A DNA stretch of 6,414 bases. Source: Gammaproteobacteria bacterium UBA4475. Its GTDB lineage: Bacteria > Pseudomonadota > Gammaproteobacteria > Pseudomonadales > Azotimanducaceae. Shown here piece by piece: positions 6,085-6,414 of this stretch. A program made the position numbers and the translations under genes. The stretch spans positions 8,934-15,347 of the forward strand of contig DGOD01000107.1 of the NCBI GenBank assembly GCA_002389265.1, in the 5' to 3' direction. The notes beneath the pieces were generated by a model. That model made no database searches. It was given only the letters and a program-made list of their open reading frames with translations, and was not told the origin of the DNA. Position 1 is the first letter of the stretch; every line of letters starts with the position of its first letter.

Positions 6085-6104
6085 AGGATTGAATTATAAA
6101 TCCT
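6085..6104. promoter_or_regulatory. Inverted repeat flanking the -10 box (possible operator)
   Basis: AGGATT (6085-6090) and AATCCT (6099-6104) form a perfect 6-bp inverted repeat with 8 bases between them. The central bases include the predicted -10 box of the oxygenase promoter. A dimeric repressor bound here would block RNA polymerase. The operator role is inferred from symmetry and position only. Confidence 0.35.
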
Positions 6105-6120
6105 ACAGTTTAGGTCTTAA
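6093..6120 (-). promoter_or_regulatory. Candidate sigma-70 promoter of the oxygenase gene
   Basis: On the minus strand a perfect -10 box TATAAT (complement of 6093-6098) follows a -35-like TTAAGA (complement of 6115-6120, four of six matches to TTGACA) with a 16-base spacer. Transcription would begin near 6086, giving a leader of roughly 54 bases before the oxygenase ATG. The -10 box is flanked by an inverted repeat, listed separately. Confidence 0.5.
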
Positions 6121-6253
6121 TGATGCTTGTCCAGAGCAGGAGGCTGGATTGTCATCGCCACTGTTATTTTGAAGGGTCTCGCGAGAGCTTAGGTGCGAAC
6201 TTGATTGCCCCTAAATCGCGGGCGGGAAAATATTGAGGTCCAGAATTACCGAC

Positions 6254-6289
6254 AAGATTGATCAAAAGATTGATCAAAAGATTGATCGG
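6254..6289 (+). repeat. Three tandem 12-bp repeats, GATC-rich
   Basis: Units AAGATTGATCAA, AAGATTGATCAA and AAGATTGATCGG are contiguous from 6254. Each of the first two contains the palindrome TTGATCAA. With a fourth site at 6289-6292, four GATC sites fall within 33 bases. The array ends 18 bases before the ATG of the last gene. It reads in the same frame as that gene as KIDQ-KIDQ-KIDR, so it is either an upstream control array or the start of a longer coding region. Confidence 0.85.
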
Positions 6290-6297
6290 ATCTTTAA

Positions 6298-6307
6298 GAG
6301 TATACTC
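6298..6307. promoter_or_regulatory. 10-bp palindrome touching the last gene's ATG
   Basis: GAGTATACTC is a perfect palindrome that ends at the base before the ATG at 6308. It overlaps the AAGAG (6296-6300) that would serve as the ribosome binding site. It could be a protein-binding half of a control region. A coincidental palindrome is also possible. Confidence 0.3.
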
Positions 6308-6414
6308 ATGCCACTATCGCATAGCAGTATTCTCGGCAAAAGCCACGCACCATTCCTAGTGGGTGATGCTGACGATGTTAATTATGCACTTGCTCGCCTA
6401 GACGCGGGGCGTCA
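6308..6414 (+). CDS. Start of an unrecognised gene, 3'-truncated by the window end
   Basis: An ATG at 6308 opens a frame that stays open to the window end (35 full codons). It is the only one of the six frames open across this stretch. The visible product begins MPLSHSSILGKSHAPFLVG and continues DADDVNYALARLDAGR; I do not recognise it. AAGAG at 6296-6300, seven bases upstream, is a fair ribosome binding site. The same frame is also open upstream to a TAA at 6212, through the 12-bp repeats, and a TTG at 6233 could be an alternative start that adds 25 residues, including KIDQKIDQKIDR. I prefer 6308 because it is an ATG with a better-placed ribosome binding site. Confidence 0.5.
   Translation, partial: MPLSHSSILGKSHAPFLVGDADDVNYALARLDAGR

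Noticed and set aside
6177..6186. Palindrome TCTCGCGAGA upstream of the oxygenase promoter
   Set aside because: It is a single 10-bp palindrome far from any predicted start or promoter element, with no second copy seen.

Overview
The window looks like ordinary chromosomal DNA of a Gram-negative bacterium, most likely a gammaproteobacterium of aquatic or marine type. This is judged from the protein families (a TIGR03643/DUF2805 protein, a small 'RND transporter-like' membrane protein, a YbfB/YjiJ-type MFS carrier, a DoxX-like protein), a moderate GC content by eye, and short genes scattered on both strands. No rRNA, tRNA, CRISPR array, insertion sequence or phage gene is visible. The taxonomic guess is inference only.

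Layout, left to right. The window opens inside a GNAT acetyltransferase (+, 5' end missing). About 200 bases later lies a small TIGR03643/DUF2805 protein (-), then a patatin-like hydrolase (-) with a hairpin just after its stop. A 157-base divergent intergenic region separates the hydrolase from a four-helix DoxX-like membrane protein (+). The DoxX-like gene converges on an unrecognised exported protein (-). Between these two are a 12-bp tandem repeat, a hairpin followed by a T-tract, and a long bulged hairpin. A 305-base spacer with one speculative 43-codon ORF leads to a 406-residue MFS transporter (+). The MFS gene converges on a 76-residue two-helix membrane protein (-). Upstream of that is a 2OG-Fe(II) oxygenase (-), which has the clearest expression signals in the window: a GGAAGG ribosome binding site and a TATAAT -10 box enclosed by an inverted repeat. 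The last ~175 bases hold a three-copy 12-bp GATC-rich repeat, a 10-bp palindrome and the first 35 codons of an unrecognised gene (+) that runs off the end.

The genes do not form an obvious pathway. Strands alternate and intergenic gaps are long, so most genes are probably transcribed singly. The only possible shared transcripts are TIGR03643 with the patatin-like gene (separated by a hairpin), and the oxygenase with the small membrane protein (169-base gap). I found no convincing new multi-gene system. The signals most worth checking are the repeat, palindrome and inverted-repeat cluster at 6085-6307, the start-less 103-codon open frame at 224-532, and the structured convergent spacer at 2562-2697.
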